Shown: positions 49,933 to 58,358 of the stretch, piece by piece
Position numbering within the stretch: the stretch's first letter is position 1
How the letters are laid out: each line of letters starts with the position of its first letter
IMG/VR virus record: IMGVR_UViG_3300046028_006182
Location: 1-64,000 of that record
Source: a virus
Length of the DNA: 64,000 nucleotides
Reading direction: 5' to 3' (one strand)
The notes under the pieces: model-generated
The model's input: only the letters and a program-made list of their open reading frames with translations
What the model was told of the DNA's origin: nothing
The model's database searches: none
Made by a program: the position numbers and the translations under genes

Positions 49933-50924
49933 TGAGAAGAAAACCTATAGCCTTAGCCGTATCTGATATCCACTTCAATGAGTGGGCTCAGTATAATTCA
50001 GATGGAACAAGAACCTACCAAGGTAAAAGAATACTAAGCACTCTAGCGAACCGATGCAAAAAATTAAATGTTCCTTTAATCTTTACCGGAGATTTACTAC
50101 ACGATAACGATAGAGTAACAAATACTATACTCCGAGACGTTAACGACTCCTTTAGAAATTTAAAAAGGAAAGGGGTGCGCTTTATAGCTATAGATGGTAA
50201 CCATGACCAGGTGAGGAAGAATTACATTGATAGCTTCAGCCCTAACTATATTGAGTCTTTGAGTTATGCTTTCTCTAATATTGATTACTGCAGGTTCACT
50301 GCCACCAAGGTATCAGACGGCATACTAGCCATAGGTATACCTTATATAACTAACAACAAGGACTACGGTACAGCTGTAAAGATATGTGTAGACAAGCTAG
50401 AGGAGATAGACCCCCGGCACAAACGTAAGTGGGTATGCTTGATACACACATCACTACCGGGTGCAAAGGAGCCGTCAGGCTTTGAGAGAACGGAGGCTGA
50501 GAATATGAACCGTACCTTTTACAAGATGTTTAAGGATTTTGACTTAGTATTATCCGGCCACATACATAAACCCCAAAGAGTAGCTAAGGGTATCTACATG
50601 CTGGGTGCTCCTGCCCATCAAACGAAGTCAGACATGGGTTGTGAGATGGGCTATTGGGAAGTATATGAAGACCTTACTATGAAGTTTAAGGCCTTAGATG
50701 AACCCCAATACATACCGGAGCATGAGGCTAAAGACTATGACACATACAATTATATAGTACCTACGGTTAGAGAACCGGTATTGCCCGAAGGTACCCAGGA
50801 AGCTCAGAAATTTCTAAACACGGACAGCAGGGTTAAGATTGCCAAGAAGTATTGCAAGGCTAGGGGTATCAAGAGCAAGAAACTAAGGAACACATTAGAC
50901 GAAATACTAAGAGAGGTAGAATGA
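49932..50924 (+). CDS. SbcD / gp47-like nuclease subunit
   Basis: The 330-residue calcineurin-type phosphoesterase has Val-Ser-Asp-Ile-His-Phe (about 10-15), Thr-Gly-Asp-Leu-Leu-His (about 53-58), Asp-Gly-Asn-His-Asp (about 94-98), Leu-Ile-His-Thr-Ser and Ser-Gly-His-Ile-His-Lys (about 203-208). Together these are the full two-metal active site. With the SbcC-like partner it processes double-strand ends before RecA loading. The two genes overlap by four bases. Confidence 0.93.
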   Translation: MRRKPIALAVSDIHFNEWAQYNSDGTRTYQGKRILSTLANRCKKLNVPLIFTGDLLHDNDRVTNTILRDVNDSFRNLKRKGVRFIAIDGNHDQVRKNYIDSFSPNYIESLSYAFSNIDYCRFTATKVSDGILAIGIPYITNNKDYGTAVKICVDKLEEIDPRHKRKWVCLIHTSLPGAKEPSGFERTEAENMNRTFYKMFKDFDLVLSGHIHKPQRVAKGIYMLGAPAHQTKSDMGCEMGYWEVYEDLTMKFKALDEPQYIPEHEAKDYDTYNYIVPTVREPVLPEGTQEAQKFLNTDSRVKIAKKYCKARGIKSKKLRNTLDEILREVE

Positions 50925-52756
50925 CAAACTTTATAAGTATAGACATTGAGGGGTTCGGCTCAGTAGTAGAGCCCATAACCTACAGTCTTAACCAGAACGC
51001 CATCTCGGTAATTACCGGAGATAATGGCGTAGGTAAGACCCGAATAACCAATGCCTTGGTATGGTGCTTGTTCGGAAAGACATTACAGAAGCTAACTAGA
51101 GTAGAACCTTATGAGTGGCTAAAGGGGAAGAACTATAAGGGTACTAGGGTAACTGTTCACTTCCAGATGGGCAATGACCACTACTCTATTGACCGCTTTA
51201 AGAATTACAAAGGGAAAGTAGGCGGGGTAAAAGGTGGAAATAGGGTAGTTGTTTTAAAGAACAAAGTAGAGTCTAGCATTAAGAATGTTAAGACTATCAA
51301 CAATGAGATAGAGGACATACTAGGCATTAAGTATGAGGTCTTTATCAATACCATAGTTTTTGGACAGAAGCTGAGTAAGATAATAACAGAGAAAGGCCCT
51401 AAGCAGAAGGAAATATTTGAGTCAGCTTTTGAGGTTAGCTATCTAACTAAGGCTAAGGACTTAGCAAGTAAGAAAGCTACAGCTATAGGGGATGAGTATA
51501 GGGAGAAGCTCGGTAAAGCAGAAAGCCTCTCCAAATTACTAGCGAATACCCAGAGCCATCTAGAGTCAGTAACTAAGCTGAACAAAGCTATCACTAAATC
51601 CTACAACAGCAATAAGCACAGGCTTAAACAGGAGATAGCTCACCTTAGGGAGCGAGTAAAGAGTGGGCAAGCGATAGTAAGTAAACTAGATAAAGCTATA
51701 TTTAGAAGGGGTGAACTGGAAATACAGATGCACAACCTCCAAAACCATTTGCAAAAGAGGACCCGAGCTATTGAGGATGACCGACATGAGCTAGACAAGG
51801 TAAGCAAGAACTTGATATACTCCCTATCTATAAACCGAAAAGACCTAGACTACTCTAGTAATCCTGACAATAGCACTTGTAAAGTATGCGGGCAATCATT
51901 GCCCGATAAGACTGAGGAATTTAGGTTAGATAGGGTAGCTACCTTAGAGAAAGATAGGAAGGCCCTAGAGAGAAAGCTTAAAGAAAACTCAAAGCAAATC
52001 CAGGCTTTACCAGGAACAGAGGAGATAGAGAGTATCACTTTAGAGCTATCTAAAGTTAGTAGTGAGTATCGGGAGCTAGACAAAACCATTACCATACTTG
52101 AGGTAAAGAACCCCCGTAACTTACAACCCAAGATAACTAAGAAACTCAAGGAGTTAAAGACCCTACATAATGAGGTAGAACCAATCGAGCCTATCATAGA
52201 GAAGATTACTAGACTAAAGGCTAGCAAAAAGAAAGCAGAGCGTAAAGTAGAAAAGCTAGAGAAATCTCTTGAGGTATACAAGTGGTTAGTTAATGACCCC
52301 CTATCTAACAAGGGCATAAAGAATTACATATTCCACACCATGATGGAGCAGGTTAACTCAGAGCTATTGAAGTACGGTAACCATTGGGGCTACGGTATAA
52401 GATTTTCAATAGACCTAGAGAGTGCTAATAAGGTGTTCTACTCGGAGATATCAACTGAGCGGGGGGTAATCAACTATGATGACCTATCCGGGGGTGAGCA
52501 GCAGGTAATAGATGTTTGCGTAGCTTTTGCCATGCACGATGTGTTTATTAAAAAGCTTAATTGCAACATCCTAATACTGGATGAGATATTTGAGCACCTA
52601 GATAAAAAGAACATATCCTTAATCGAAGAGTTAATAATGATTAAAGCAAGGGGTAAGAACATTCACATTATAACCCACAACAAAGACTTCAAGCCGCAAG
52701 GCTCAGTTATTGTAGGCATACATAAGGATAGCCATGGTTATACCAAGTTAACTTGA
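50921..52756 (+). CDS. SbcC / gp46-like ATPase subunit
   Basis: The 611-residue SMC-like ATPase has Walker A Gly-Asp-Asn-Gly-Val-Gly-Lys-Thr (about 32-39), a long antiparallel coiled coil (about 180-450) broken by a Cys-Lys-Val-Cys zinc hook near 321-324, the signature Leu-Ser-Gly-Gly-Glu-Gln-Gln (about 523-529), and Walker B Ile-Leu-Ile-Leu-Asp-Glu-Ile. It partners the nuclease encoded just before it. Confidence 0.93.
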   Translation: MTNFISIDIEGFGSVVEPITYSLNQNAISVITGDNGVGKTRITNALVWCLFGKTLQKLTRVEPYEWLKGKNYKGTRVTVHFQMGNDHYSIDRFKNYKGKVGGVKGGNRVVVLKNKVESSIKNVKTINNEIEDILGIKYEVFINTIVFGQKLSKIITEKGPKQKEIFESAFEVSYLTKAKDLASKKATAIGDEYREKLGKAESLSKLLANTQSHLESVTKLNKAITKSYNSNKHRLKQEIAHLRERVKSGQAIVSKLDKAIFRRGELEIQMHNLQNHLQKRTRAIEDDRHELDKVSKNLIYSLSINRKDLDYSSNPDNSTCKVCGQSLPDKTEEFRLDRVATLEKDRKALERKLKENSKQIQALPGTEEIESITLELSKVSSEYRELDKTITILEVKNPRNLQPKITKKLKELKTLHNEVEPIEPIIEKITRLKASKKKAERKVEKLEKSLEVYKWLVNDPLSNKGIKNYIFHTMMEQVNSELLKYGNHWGYGIRFSIDLESANKVFYSEISTERGVINYDDLSGGEQQVIDVCVAFAMHDVFIKKLNCNILILDEIFEHLDKKNISLIEELIMIKARGKNIHIITHNKDFKPQGSVIVGIHKDSHGYTKLT

Positions 52757-52794
52757 AGTACTCTTAGTAATGAACAACTAAAACGGTAGTATAC

Positions 52795-53358
52795 ATGGGT
52801 ACTAGGATAAACAGCAGAGCCAAGGGGGCAAAGCACGAGAAAGAAGTTGCTAAGTTACTAGAGGCTTGGACTGGTAAAGAGTTTGCTAGGGTACCCAGCT
52901 CTGGGGGGCTAAGGTGGCACAAGACAAGTAATACCACTGGAGATATAACCTGTACAACAGAGGGCCACTACTTCCCGTTTTCAGTTGAAATAAAAGCCCG
53001 TAACAAAGTAGACTTTAGCAGAATACTAATCCCTTATAATGGTAACTCTAAGGCTGAGAAAGATAAGGACTCAGAGTTTGAAACCTTCTGGCAACAGGCT
53101 ATCTCTGATGCTGACCGGGCAAAGAAAGAGCCCATACTATTTGTGAGGTACAATGGCATGAAGAAAGACCTATACTTTGTAGCTATAACCAAAGACCTGT
53201 TCTATGATTACTTTAAGCAGGCTACCTCCTGTACTAAGTATCTAGTATATGGAGATAAAGAGTTTGTAGTAATACCCTCCACTGAGCTGTTTAAAGCTAA
53301 CTATAAAAAGATAAAAGCCCACATTAAAACCTTGAGAAGCCATGGGAAGAAAAAGTGA
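52795..53358 (+). CDS. PD-(D/E)XK nuclease, resolvase-like
   Basis: The 187-residue protein has the archaeal Hjc-like layout: Arg-Ala-Lys-Gly-Ala-Lys-His-Glu-Lys-Glu-Val-Ala (Glu about 15), Arg-Val-Pro-Ser-Ser-Gly-Gly-Leu, Gly-Asp-Ile-Thr-Cys (Asp about 51) and Val-Glu-Ile-Lys-Ala-Arg (Glu-x-Lys, about 65-67). It probably cuts branched DNA, such as Holliday junctions, before packaging. The C-terminus is basic. Confidence 0.78.
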   Translation: MGTRINSRAKGAKHEKEVAKLLEAWTGKEFARVPSSGGLRWHKTSNTTGDITCTTEGHYFPFSVEIKARNKVDFSRILIPYNGNSKAEKDKDSEFETFWQQAISDADRAKKEPILFVRYNGMKKDLYFVAITKDLFYDYFKQATSCTKYLVYGDKEFVVIPSTELFKANYKKIKAHIKTLRSHGKKK

Positions 53359-54079
53359 TAGGCTAGTATGGTGTATAGCTTACATCAATGCCAAGAATTT
53401 AGGGGTAATAGAGAGGGAGCTAAGGAAAGTAAAGAGCCTTGGTACTATCACAGCCTTCATTCCCACCGTTAAAATCCTTAAGAAGAACTTTAAAAATAAA
53501 GAACACTTCCAGGAAGTACCCTTACTATTTAACTATGGCTTCTTCTCGATGCCATTGTCAGTAGCTACCAATGCAGAGTCTTTAAAAATCCTAAAGGAGA
53601 AGGTAACCTGCATACATGCTTGGGTAAAGGACCCAGCAAAGGTATATGAAACTAAACCTAAGCTCCAAGAGGAGGGAGAGGGGGAAGATACGGTTAGGGT
53701 TATCCCAATGAAAGATGAGTATAGTACTCGGGTGGCTATTGCCACAGAGGAAGAGATAGCTGCTATCGTTCAAGCAGAGAGCGATACGTCTATATATTCT
53801 AAGGAAGACCTATCCCGAGTAAAGGAGGGGCAACTAATCGTATTGCATGGTTACCCTTTTGAAGGGTTAAAAGCAAGGGTAGTAAAAATTGATAGCCTTA
53901 AGAAATCCATAACAGTAGACATCGACTCGGAGATTGACTCCGTAATGAGGAGTACCGTGGTATCTTTTGATAATGTTTTTTGGTCGGTCTACCACTCAGA
54001 CACAAACATTGACGATGACGTAGCCAATACGCCGCCTAGTAAAAGAAATAAGCTAATTACTAATTACTACAATGAATAG
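53342..54079 (+). CDS. NusG-like transcription factor (NGN + KOW)
   Basis: The 245-residue protein looks like a NusG/RfaH paralogue. Residues 8-95 form an NGN-type domain starting Val-Trp-Cys-Ile-Ala-Tyr-Ile-Asn-Ala-Lys-Asn and containing Ala-Phe-Ile-Pro-Thr-Val-Lys and Tyr-Gly-Phe-Phe-Ser-Met-Pro. Residues 160-195 form a KOW domain (Glu-Gly-Gln-Leu-Ile-Val-Leu-His-Gly-Tyr-Pro-Phe-Glu-Gly-Leu-Lys-Ala-Arg-Val). An acidic linker separates them. NGN domains ride on RNA polymerase and change pausing and termination, so this may let polymerase pass the phage's internal terminators. It overlaps the resolvase-like gene by 17 bases. Confidence 0.72.
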   Translation: MGRKSDRLVWCIAYINAKNLGVIERELRKVKSLGTITAFIPTVKILKKNFKNKEHFQEVPLLFNYGFFSMPLSVATNAESLKILKEKVTCIHAWVKDPAKVYETKPKLQEEGEGEDTVRVIPMKDEYSTRVAIATEEEIAAIVQAESDTSIYSKEDLSRVKEGQLIVLHGYPFEGLKARVVKIDSLKKSITVDIDSEIDSVMRSTVVSFDNVFWSVYHSDTNIDDDVANTPPSKRNKLITNYYNE

Positions 54080-54081
54080 CC

Positions 54082-55011
54082 ATGGGTTTACAAGACAATC
54101 CCGCTTGGAAGTGCCTAAACTTAGATGAGCAAACAGCTATAACGCTAAAGCATATCAGTGGCAAGTCAAGCTGGGAAATAGGAGAGATAATGGGTAAAGC
54201 CCACTACAAGATGCTGGAGATACTTCAAAGGGGTGAGGTACTTATGAAGCTATTTACGAACTACTATAAGTACGAGGAGAATTTCCCCCCAACGGACCTG
54301 GCTATTGATAAACCCCTCTATGAATACTTGCAGGGCTGCATAGTTGGTCGTAATATGCCGGGCTCGGTAATCAAGGGCATAGATAACCCGGTATTCCAAA
54401 AGCCATTGAGCAGAGATAAGATGATTAATAAGGCTATAGAAGTTTGGGTAAAGTCATCTAACCAAAGGCTGGTACTTCTATCCCACACTATATTAGAGTT
54501 TGACAGGTGGAATAACTACCGCATACTGCCTGAGAGTATACAGGAGCCCTCCGGATTTAAGAGGCGAAATAAGAATGCCGAAAAGAAAAGGATAGCTAGT
54601 TGGGTAGAGATTGATAAGACTATACTTTACCACCTTGAGGAGGAGTTATCTATACAAGAGGACCATGCTTACAAAGGCATGGGCTTTTGTGTATTATTCC
54701 AGGGCTCTTTCAGCCTGGGTAAGATTAAGAGATTTACTATCAATGACCATACCATTAAAGTACTATCCTCTTACAAGATATACCTATTCCCCGAGAATAA
54801 ACCTACGGAGCTATTCAAGGAGCTAGTAGAGGAGTATTTCTCGAACGGCTCTAACACTCCCCGAATAGGCCAAGATTTCTGGAAGAAGTATCGGGACCTA
54901 GTAGAGCTAGCTATAAACTATAAAGAGGTACAAGGGATAAAACCAGAGCGGGAACAGATAACTCCTAGCTTGAACCATTCAACCCAATCTAGAGGTTACT
55001 CGAATAAATAA
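54082..55011 (+). CDS. HTH-containing protein (309 aa), unknown role
   Basis: Residues 13-58 resemble a sigma region 4 type helix-turn-helix (Leu-Asp-Glu-Gln-Thr-Ala-Ile-Thr-Leu-Lys-His-Ile-Ser-Gly-Lys-Ser-Ser-Trp-Glu-Ile). The rest is helical with a basic patch near 160-170 and matches no family I know. It follows the NusG-like gene by two bases, so a role in transcription control is plausible. A small terminase subunit is another option, since none was found near the large subunit. Confidence 0.7.
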   Translation: MGLQDNPAWKCLNLDEQTAITLKHISGKSSWEIGEIMGKAHYKMLEILQRGEVLMKLFTNYYKYEENFPPTDLAIDKPLYEYLQGCIVGRNMPGSVIKGIDNPVFQKPLSRDKMINKAIEVWVKSSNQRLVLLSHTILEFDRWNNYRILPESIQEPSGFKRRNKNAEKKRIASWVEIDKTILYHLEEELSIQEDHAYKGMGFCVLFQGSFSLGKIKRFTINDHTIKVLSSYKIYLFPENKPTELFKELVEEYFSNGSNTPRIGQDFWKKYRDLVELAINYKEVQGIKPEREQITPSLNHSTQSRGYSNK

Positions 55012-55047
55012 ATTGTATCGAGTGTATTTTTTTATTAAATGATTTTG

Positions 55048-55055
55048 TATCTTTG
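55048..55055 (+). promoter_or_regulatory. Bacteroidetes -7 box TATCTTTG
   Basis: A perfect -7 element lies 23 bases before the GTG start at 55079. The -33 side is weak: no TTTG at 19-20 bases upstream. The gap between the genes (55012-55078) is AT-rich as expected for a promoter. Confidence 0.6.
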
Positions 55056-55078
55056 TACTAACTAAAAATAATAATAGA

Positions 55079-55654
55079 GTGGCAAATCCGAAAACTAAAA
55101 AACCTAGACTCACATCAGTTGGTAATATATCACCAGCGGAGAAGGAGATGACCAAGTTTAAGTATAAAGACCTTAAGATTGCCTGCATATTAAGGGGCAT
55201 GAGGTTCCGGGATGCTGTTGAAGCAGACTATCCGCGGCTAAGGTCTTTCTTTATGAACAACTATTGGGAAGACATCGACCGGGAAGCTATTAATAGGTAT
55301 GATGATTGGGTAGATGGTAAATTGAAAGACCCGATACTAAAACACCCAACCCTTAGACTGGGCTACGTAGCAAGGGAAGACGAGGAGGGTAAGTCAGTAA
55401 GAAGAAACAAGCGCCTTAAATCTATGCCTGCTGTAAAGAAGAAGAAGGCCAAGAAGAATGAAACCTTTGGTATTAGGGCTGGTACTAAAAAAGAATATAC
55501 ATACAAACTGGAGGCTGCGGGAAAGGATGTAGAAGAAACTATCAAGCTGGTAATGACCCAATTTCCCGACGCATCCAACAAGTCCATCAAGATATGGTAT
55601 AAGAAGGCTAAAGATGCTAGACTAAAACCTAAAACCAATGAGGATAAGGGATAA
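55079..55654 (+). CDS. Basic DNA-binding-like protein (191 aa), GTG start
   Basis: Starts with GTG after the promoter at 55048. Residues 28-85 contain a helical region (Tyr-Lys-Asp-Leu-Lys-Ile-Ala-Cys-Ile-Leu-Arg-Gly-Met) and Tyr-Trp-Glu-Asp-Ile-Asp. Residues 120-140 are a Lys-rich stretch, followed by a final helical part (Ala-Gly-Lys-Asp-Val-Glu-Glu-Thr-Ile-Lys-Leu-Val). It probably binds nucleic acid, but the family is not recognised. It is the first gene of a new transcript of small genes. Confidence 0.72.
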   Translation: MANPKTKKPRLTSVGNISPAEKEMTKFKYKDLKIACILRGMRFRDAVEADYPRLRSFFMNNYWEDIDREAINRYDDWVDGKLKDPILKHPTLRLGYVAREDEEGKSVRRNKRLKSMPAVKKKKAKKNETFGIRAGTKKEYTYKLEAAGKDVEETIKLVMTQFPDASNKSIKIWYKKAKDARLKPKTNEDKG

Positions 55655-55955
55655 CAGGTATTACATAGTTAACTATGGGGACCTATCAGATATATGTTTA
55701 GTACGGCGCTCTTTCAAGAGCAAGAAGGCTGCTAAAGCTTATCGAGAAGACTCCCCAATAAGTAAGTACCTAGAGGTTATCTCTGGTACTAAAGCTGCTA
55801 AGAAAAAACTACCCTTTAGTAGTAAAAAGGACAGTATCAAGTATACCTATCCTGAGAACATAATAACTATGCAATCCATGAAGTCCTTTAGGACTGCTAA
55901 AAGGCGAGAACGAAGAGGCTTAAAGAATACATTTGATAACATTACAAACCAATAA
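55638..55955 (+). CDS. Small basic protein (105 aa)
   Basis: Not recognised. The first 30 residues hold beta strands (Tyr-Tyr-Ile-Val-Asn-Tyr-Gly-Asp-Leu). The rest is Lys/Arg-rich, ending in Lys-Arg-Arg-Glu-Arg-Arg-Gly-Leu. Likely a nucleic-acid-binding protein. It overlaps the previous gene by 17 bases. Confidence 0.65.
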   Translation: MRIRDNRYYIVNYGDLSDICLVRRSFKSKKAAKAYREDSPISKYLEVISGTKAAKKKLPFSSKKDSIKYTYPENIITMQSMKSFRTAKRRERRGLKNTFDNITNQ

Positions 55956-55959
55956 CCCA

Positions 55960-56220
55960 ATGAAGGTAATTACCATGAAGTACCCAGCTACACTAAGTGA
56001 TGTAGAGGGAGAAGAAGGCTCCATAAAGATGGACCTAACCAAAGGCGTTGAGCAGAAATCAGAGCCTGACCCCCGGTCCGAGCTAGTTATCCTAGCAGAG
56101 GTAAATAACTACAACTCAAACCAGCTAGAGCTAGCCCGGGTAATCCTGGAGTCATCTGAGCCGGGTACCGAGGTATTTATTACAAGACGTATAATATCCG
56201 GGGATGTCGAGCAGGAATAA
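55960..56220 (+). CDS. Hypothetical protein (86 aa)
   Basis: I prefer the ATG at 55960, four bases after the previous stop, over one at 55933 inside that gene. The protein is acidic and soluble, with a helix in the second half (Ser-Asn-Gln-Leu-Glu-Leu-Ala-Arg-Val-Ile-Leu) and a final strand (Glu-Val-Phe-Ile-Thr-Arg-Arg). The function is unknown. Confidence 0.65.
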   Translation: MKVITMKYPATLSDVEGEEGSIKMDLTKGVEQKSEPDPRSELVILAEVNNYNSNQLELARVILESSEPGTEVFITRRIISGDVEQE

Positions 56221-56527
56221 AGTTCTATTGAGAGCTATCAGTATATTACCCTTTGCAGGGTTATTGGTTCTGCTCTCAAGTATAGGGTATGTATTCTTTT
56301 TAGTATCAAGATACCTAACAGAGTGGGTAATCAGGCTAGACATATACCCTCTGAGCCCAAAAGCTGACCATAAGCCCAAATTAGTAAAGTGGCTCTATAA
56401 ATGGGCTTTCCCCATTTTAAAAATCCCCTTGCTCCTATGCGCGATTATGGCCAATGCTATATCCCTCATTATCAGGTTTATCGCTAACCCCTTAAGGAAA
56501 TTAGTACTCTGGGTAAAGCCCAAATAG
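56204..56527 (+). CDS. Small membrane protein (107 aa)
   Basis: Two hydrophobic stretches are clear: about residues 7-33, and 68-97 which may be one long or two short helices. They are separated by a charged loop with Lys-Ala-Asp-His-Lys-Pro-Lys. The C-terminus is basic. An inner-membrane location is likely. It overlaps the previous gene by 17 bases. The family is not recognised. Confidence 0.65.
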   Translation: MSSRNKVLLRAISILPFAGLLVLLSSIGYVFFLVSRYLTEWVIRLDIYPLSPKADHKPKLVKWLYKWAFPILKIPLLLCAIMANAISLIIRFIANPLRKLVLWVKPK

Positions 56528-56609
56528 TACCCTATTTAAGATAACTAGAAACACCCAATACTCTTATTTTTTACATTTCATTAATTATAAACCAAAAATT
56601 TCTAAAGCC

Positions 56610-57095
56610 ATGGCTAAGAAGAAAGAAGTTAAGGCACCTGCCGTAACAGTAGTTTCCATTGAGGTTGACGCTACTCGTCAACTAGTAATCCTAACAATGA
56701 GCGATGACTCTGTGTTAGAGTTCCCATTATCTACCGCAGGAGTTACTACCTCTGCCCCTGCTAAATCTGCTAAGGCTACCCCTGCTGCCGAAGAGGAAGA
56801 GGAAGAGGAAGAGGAAGACGATGACGACGATGACGACGATGATGACGATGACGACGACGATGACGACGATGATGACGATGACGACGACGATGACGACGAC
56901 GATGATGACGATGATGACGACGATGATGAGGAAGATGACGACGATGATGAGGAAGACCTTAGCTCAATGTCCGTTGCCGAGTTGGAGAAGAAAGCGAAAG
57001 CTGAGGGTATCCGCTACGACAAGAAAATTAAGGGCTACAAAGACCTTAAGGACAAGAAGAAGAAAGAGGCTCTTATCGAGCTAATTGAGGCATAA
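56610..57095 (+). CDS. Protein with long Asp tract and SAP-like end
   Basis: The 161-residue protein has a beta-rich N-terminal part (1-45), an Ala/Lys/Thr linker, then about 55 almost uninterrupted acidic residues (roughly 60-118, mostly Asp), then a SAP/HeH-like C-terminus (Met-Ser-Val-Ala-Glu-Leu-Glu-Lys-Lys-Ala-Lys-Ala-Glu-Gly). The tract is encoded by mixed GAC and GAT, so it is not pure codon slippage. Such tracts mimic DNA or bind basic proteins or calcium. The same acidic-tract plus SAP design appears in the gene at 17584. A strong terminator follows. Confidence 0.8.
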   Translation: MAKKKEVKAPAVTVVSIEVDATRQLVILTMSDDSVLEFPLSTAGVTTSAPAKSAKATPAAEEEEEEEEEDDDDDDDDDDDDDDDDDDDDDDDDDDDDDDDDDDDDDEEDDDDDEEDLSSMSVAELEKKAKAEGIRYDKKIKGYKDLKDKKKKEALIELIEA

Positions 57096-57118
57096 TCTCG
57101 GGCGAGATTGAGGATGGG

Positions 57119-57153
57119 AAAGGGATGCACTATTATCTAGTGCATCCCTTTTT
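57119..57153 (+). terminator. Intrinsic terminator after the Asp-tract gene
   Basis: AAAGGGATGCACTA (57119-57132) pairs perfectly with TAGTGCATCCCTTT (57138-57151) around a 5-base loop, followed by TT. The next ATG is 20 bases downstream. A 14-bp stem makes this one of the strongest hairpins in the window. Confidence 0.92.
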
Positions 57154-57173
57154 AATTAATAAAAGCCTGCACG

Positions 57174-57554
57174 ATGGTAAGAAAGCTATTTGAGAATGTC
57201 AAAGAGGGGGATGAGGTATACTTCCTAGACCCTAATACCTTTGAAATTAAGTCCATAAAGATTAAGACTACTACCCAAGCTATTATAGGCCAAGGCTTTG
57301 TTGATTTAGAGTATTGGCTATTGGAGCCCCCGAAGCTAGAAGTAGACTCCAGTAAGTACCCCGAAATAAAAGGCCAACGAATAAAGGATAACTTCTTATT
57401 TGAAGGTACCAACCTAGATGACCTGGGGTTAAGCAAGGTACTAAGGTTTCAGAAGAAAGCAGAGGCTGTCGTAGTATCAACAAACCCCCCAACAGTTTAT
57501 GCAACAAGTAAAGAGTTTATAGAGCTATGGATGCAGGGCAAAGTATCAATCTAG
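57174..57554 (+). CDS. Hypothetical protein (126 aa)
   Basis: Not recognised. It is mixed alpha/beta, starting with a short helix and then a strand pair around Val-Lys-Glu-Gly-Asp-Glu-Val-Tyr-Phe-Leu-Asp, which recalls small SH3-like barrels. It lies 20 bases behind a terminator hairpin and overlaps the next gene by 28 bases. Confidence 0.65.
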   Translation: MVRKLFENVKEGDEVYFLDPNTFEIKSIKIKTTTQAIIGQGFVDLEYWLLEPPKLEVDSSKYPEIKGQRIKDNFLFEGTNLDDLGLSKVLRFQKKAEAVVVSTNPPTVYATSKEFIELWMQGKVSI

Positions 57555-57787
57555 AGATTACCACGGAGGAAGCCTCGGCTCTTTACCTAGCACTAGGGGA
57601 CCAGATAAACCAGTGTAATTTCTATATCTCCCATCTGAAAGACCTAGAGGACTCTACGGAAGCTATGGATGAGGTACTAACCTTGCATGAGTTAGCAACC
57701 TCTGCCCTTTCTAAAGTTAGTCAGGCCTTAAGCAAACCCCTTACTATTCCCAAACCCGACTTCAATAAGATAAGAGATGGCAGATAG
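57527..57787 (+). CDS. Small helical protein (86 aa)
   Basis: Not recognised. Three predicted helices, an acidic centre (Asp-Leu-Glu-Asp-Ser-Thr-Glu-Ala-Met-Asp-Glu) and a basic Pro/Lys C-terminus. It overlaps both neighbours (28 and 11 bases), which points to coupled translation. Confidence 0.62.
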   Translation: MDAGQSINLEITTEEASALYLALGDQINQCNFYISHLKDLEDSTEAMDEVLTLHELATSALSKVSQALSKPLTIPKPDFNKIRDGR

Positions 57788-58358
57788 TAACCTATATAGG
57801 GCTAGAGTATCTTTAATTAATAGCCTTGGTCGACTAGGAGCACCCAGCCCCAACTACCAGGTAACTGTTAAAACTCTATACCTGTCCGCTAGCTTCATAA
57901 AGACTTCTCGGCACCTGCTTAAACTCTTCTCTGAGCTCTACGGGGTGAAGATGCTTTTAAGGGAGGTTCGCTCATTTGATTACCAAACCCCAAATGGACA
58001 CAAAATCAAAGGCATTACCCTTATCGGGAGCTCCGAGGATATAGAACTCCTAACTGTGTCAATTTATGATTTGCTTGATAGAATTGATTACCTGCTTAAT
58101 TCTCTAGTAACTGAACAAACAAAACAGGAATTACTATCAGAAGTTAACTCCAAATTACTAGAGTTAGTAGAAATTAGACGCCTTAACCCTAAATCAAGGG
58201 TACTATCCCTAGATAAGCAAATAGCTATCAAAACCTTCCTAGCCTACAGTAATATCCCTATGAGCCCTAGTAGGGGAGTAAAGTATACAACTATAGAGCG
58301 TATGAGGTATTCAGACTTTACTAGTACTAAAATCCTAAAACCTAATAAATTCATATAA
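57777..58358 (+). CDS. Hypothetical protein (193 aa), DUF7168-like middle
   Basis: Residues 30-100 alternate helices and strands (Ala-Ser-Phe-Ile-Lys-Thr-Ser-Arg-His-Leu-Leu-Lys-Leu-Phe, then Ile-Thr-Leu-Ile-Gly-Ser-Ser-Glu-Asp-Ile-Glu) in a way that recalls the C-terminal part of DUF2786 proteins. I hold this only as a hint. The rest is helical with a basic end. It overlaps the next gene by one base. Confidence 0.62.
   Translation: MADSNLYRARVSLINSLGRLGAPSPNYQVTVKTLYLSASFIKTSRHLLKLFSELYGVKMLLREVRSFDYQTPNGHKIKGITLIGSSEDIELLTVSIYDLLDRIDYLLNSLVTEQTKQELLSEVNSKLLELVEIRRLNPKSRVLSLDKQIAIKTFLAYSNIPMSPSRGVKYTTIERMRYSDFTSTKILKPNKFI

Noticed and set aside
56821-57084. Met/Thr-repeat frame over the Asp tract
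   Set aside because: It is the shifted reading of the GAC/GAT repeat of the real gene at 56610.
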